Source: Candidatus Omnitrophota bacterium
Lineage (GTDB): Bacteria; Verrucomicrobiota; Verrucomicrobiia; Limisphaerales; UBA1319
Reading direction: 5' to 3'
Assembly: GCA_023473405.1 (NCBI GenBank)
Contig: JAMCZD010000245.1
Coordinates: 1 to 7,966 of the forward strand
Length of the DNA stretch: 7,966 bases
Position numbers and translations under genes: made by a program. Below the pieces are notes generated by a model, which saw only the letters and a list, made by a program, of their open reading frames with translations, was not told the origin of the DNA and made no database searches. This document shows positions 6,901-7,966 of the stretch, in pieces. The first letter of the stretch is position 1. Each line of letters opens with the position of its first letter.

Positions 6901-7398
6901 CATATTGCGTCAGGTTCAACCGCCATAGCGCTTTCTCCAGAGGTGTTCGCCAAGGACAACAAGTCCACCGCCTGGTTGCCGCTCGCCCATAAAGGCCGGG
7001 TGACCGAGCTCCCCAGCGGGCTATATCACAAGGACGATTGGACGAAAAACCATCCCATCTTTGACGGCCTCCCATCAGGGGGCATCATGGACTTCACTTT
7101 CTATCGCGAAATCATCCCGCCCATCGCTTACGCCGGCCTGGATGCGCCGCTCGAGGCGGTCGCCGGCGGCATCGGGACTTCAGCCGGATACTCATCCGGA
7201 CTTTACGTGGGCGTCTATCGCATCGGCGCCGGACGACTCATCCTGAACACGCTCCGAATTCGAGAGAACCTCGGGCGCGACCCGGTGGCGGAGCGTTTGG
7301 TTCGGAACCTGCTCCGCTACGCCGCGCAAGACACCGCCCAGCCGATGGCGAGCTTGCCGCCCGATTTTGATTCCCAATTGAATTCAATGGGATACTAA
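3901..7398 (+). CDS. Exported GH2-family glycoside hydrolase with inserted carbohydrate-binding-type module, 1165 aa
   Basis: This enzyme should hydrolyse beta-linked sugars (galactoside, glucuronide or mannoside; not decidable here) by a retaining mechanism outside the cytoplasm. The order is: signal peptide 1-25 (MKSRIARISLALFLLIS..., then AAAA); sugar-binding jelly roll about 30-195 (DVWVNGVHVGSHEGG at 112-126); Ig-like sandwich about 197-305; TIM barrel from about 312 (RLNGRRIFLRSAHFGGD). The acid/base is Glu427 in RNHPSVVIWGMLNENPP and the nucleophile is Glu708 in PLWLSEYG. These are 281 residues apart because a beta-sandwich module (about 493-608; WTAPAAGDYSVTARFTG, VYRNGTPIFDG) is inserted. 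An Ig-like domain (832-937) and a Rossmann/amidotransferase-like tail (943-1141) follow. The ATG at 3901 was chosen because it opens a signal peptide; the ATG at 3808 would bury it. No clear Shine-Dalgarno is seen. A putative sensor kinase starts 25 bp downstream. Confidence 0.92.
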   Translation: MKSRIARISLALFLLISSYAVAAAAETGPMVVSLDGNDWLVATDPNNVGRDQRWWEESRPDARTVRVPGIFQEAFPGYHGVAWYWHDFVFPQNPHQDGRYLLRFWMVDYLADVWVNGVHVGSHEGGEGMFVLDVTQAAKPGASNRIAVRVLNPTFAPIDGIALSQTPRRNKSYPYSPGSDYNYGGITDSAELLVVPPVRIENLCVRPDWKAGAIQVVVKVRNALDEPAKGRLILSVAPAASGETTDEVIVDRSIAPGDTSVESGLEVLSPHLWDLNDPFLYRVTVRLDTDGSDSFDEQSTTCGFRDFRFSNGYFRLNGRRIFLRSAHFGGDSPVGVRVPIDPDLVRRDLLDMKVMGFNMLRPIASLPRRYQVDLCDEIGLMLYEECYAGWCLGDSPKMAERFDNGITDMIMRDRNHPSVVIWGMLNENPPNAVFFHAVAALPLVRSLDDTRLVMLNGARSDGFIQNSGEVTPEAWEPKGCWVPHISFNQTNHPMTYDGTTWAPGQLALHPGNSREYSVIRWTAPAAGDYSVTARFTGIAAAHSTSDIHVYRNGTPIFDGLLNLKGHGNTADFTRTFSLEKGGTLDVIVGPGNESPFSDTTALVLTIKSADGKTYDAASNFNLKNNPNDPWAYGFLAPAPKPDPATFKLYDEANTGRVRCIGSLSNPGSLEWEDVLGDKHPYQATPHTASIIHTLRTIDGDGRPLWLSEYGIGSAVNLSRVLRHFEQLGKESSEDARAYQHFLDMFMTDWNRWKLSDAFPNPDDYFKQCIATMAGQRLLGTSAIRANPNVVGHSLTALHDTALTGEGLITTFRELKPGAVDAMFEAWYPLKWCLFVEPVQVYRGKPARFEAVLANEDAMKPGRYPVRFQIVGPDQTRVLDKVIEVTIPDPHSNPEPPFALNMFAETLPVDGPSGKYRFMATFEKGGAATGGETEFYVADPAEMPKVDTEVVLWGQDAQLASWLEAENIKCRPFTEAQTAREVILVGNKAGADTAAWQSLARHIASGSTAIALSPEVFAKDNKSTAWLPLAHKGRVTELPSGLYHKDDWTKNHPIFDGLPSGGIMDFTFYREIIPPIAYAGLDAPLEAVAGGIGTSAGYSSGLYVGVYRIGAGRLILNTLRIRENLGRDPVAERLVRNLLRYAAQDTAQPMASLPPDFDSQLNSMGY

Positions 7399-7400
7399 AC

Positions 7401-7413
7401 GCCGGTCACCGGC
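7401..7413 (+). other. Small hairpin between the GH2 and kinase genes
   Basis: GCCGG-TCA-CCGGC forms a 5-bp stem in the 25-bp gap between the GH2 stop and the next ATG. No T-tract follows, so it is not a good terminator. It might stabilise or attenuate a shared transcript, or be chance in GC-rich DNA. Confidence 0.3.
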
Positions 7414-7423
7414 AAATCGCCCC

Positions 7424-7966
7424 ATGCGTGAATCTTTCACCATACGACAGCAGTTCGCCTGGTTGGGAATCTTGAGTGCGTTCTGGATATTCCTGGGGCT
7501 GATATTTGCCATGCAGATGGTGTTCAGCGGGTTCGCGACTTGGAACCACGCCTTTTGGATATCCTTTCGCGATTGGTATCCTTGGGTCTTGTTATCGCCA
7601 TTGGTGCTCTGGATTGCCTGGCGGTTCCCCATCGAGTCCGGCCATTGGCACCGGAGCGTTCCAGTCCACCTGCTGGGTTGCGCGTTGGTGGTGGTCGGTT
7701 ACGGCGTTCTTGCCCGTCTGATCGATCCCGGCCCAAATCCTTTCCGTGGCCGGCCCATGCTATCCGTGGAGAGACGTTTGATGCTCGATCCACCGCCCCC
7801 CGATAACCGGCCTCACTCGGATGGTCAATTGCGGCGCCCGCCGCCGGAATGGCCGCCTCGAGGTCCGTTCCCGCCTTCCGGTAGTCGTCTGGAGCCGGAG
7901 TGGTTTTCCCTGCGCGAGCTTTTCATGCGGGCGAACTTCAGCATCCCGATTTGTTGTTTCATTGTC
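7424..7966 (+). CDS. Multi-pass membrane protein, probably N-terminal sensor part of a LytS/His_kinase-type histidine kinase (partial)
   Basis: The frame is open from the ATG at 7424 to the window edge (181 codons), so the 3' part is missing. The visible part has hydrophobic membrane segments at about 11-33 (FAWLGILSAFWIFLGLIFA), 52-68 (YPWVLLSPLVLWIAW) and 79-99 (VPVHLLGCALVVVGYGVLA), and a fourth starting near 173 (SIPICCFIV). Between the third and fourth lies a Pro/Arg-rich loop of about 60 residues (102-160) with PPPP and RRPPPEWPPRGPFPP. A WYPW...SPLVLW...RFP pattern followed by H and further helices resembles the sensor regions of LytS/YehU-type kinases, whose HATPase and His_kinase domains would lie beyond the window. 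None of those kinase motifs is visible, so the kinase call is an inference. It is only 25 bp after the GH2 stop and is probably co-transcribed with it. No Shine-Dalgarno is obvious. Confidence 0.65.
   Translation, partial: MRESFTIRQQFAWLGILSAFWIFLGLIFAMQMVFSGFATWNHAFWISFRDWYPWVLLSPLVLWIAWRFPIESGHWHRSVPVHLLGCALVVVGYGVLARLIDPGPNPFRGRPMLSVERRLMLDPPPPDNRPHSDGQLRRPPPEWPPRGPFPPSGSRLEPEWFSLRELFMRANFSIPICCFIV

Overview
The window looks like a chromosomal stretch from a GC-rich member of the Verrucomicrobiota (Pedosphaera/Limisphaerales-like). This placement is an inference from gene style. The secreted protease carries three Ig-like domains and ends in a short module with 'STDLxxW ... RFYK'-type motifs that is common in that phylum. 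The 154-aa host-attachment-like protein and the PEP-CTERM-type carbohydrate-binding module inside a large GH2 enzyme fit the same picture. No rRNA or tRNA genes, CRISPR array, transposase or phage genes are visible.

Layout. (1) 1-2190, plus strand: a C10-family (streptopain-like) secreted cysteine protease, broken at its 5' end. Its first 127 bases are an exact inverted copy of bases 1436-1562 inside the same gene, so the signal peptide and most of the propeptide are absent and the apparent N-terminus is antisense Ig-domain sequence. (2) 2243-2707, minus: a small 'host attachment'/eRF1-like family protein, convergent with the protease. (3) 2708-3007: about 300 bp without a gene. It holds a probable promoter and a 12-bp palindrome for gene 2, a probable intrinsic terminator on the minus strand, and a 113-bp nested inverted-repeat element that could fold as a cloverleaf. 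(4) 3008-3631, minus: a GyrI-like small-molecule-binding protein. (5) 3632-3900: intergenic region between divergent genes. (6) 3901-7398, plus: a 1165-aa exported GH2-family glycoside hydrolase with both catalytic glutamates, a carbohydrate-binding-type module inserted between them, and a Rossmann-like C-terminal tail. (7) 7424-7966 and beyond, plus: the membrane-embedded N-terminus of what is probably a LytS-type sensor histidine kinase, cut by the window edge.

The genes do not form one pathway. The protease and the GH2 enzyme fit a polymer-degrading lifestyle. The GH2 gene and the putative sensor kinase are only 25 bp apart in the same direction and may be one transcription unit, which could tie sensing to glycan degradation. 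The two minus-strand genes appear to be separate units, split by the terminator and promoter described above.

I see no clear new defence or mobile system. The most useful points for follow-up are the 127-bp inverted duplication at the left edge (probably an assembly artefact), the cloverleaf-like element at 2894-3006, and the unusual GH2 architecture with its neighbouring kinase.
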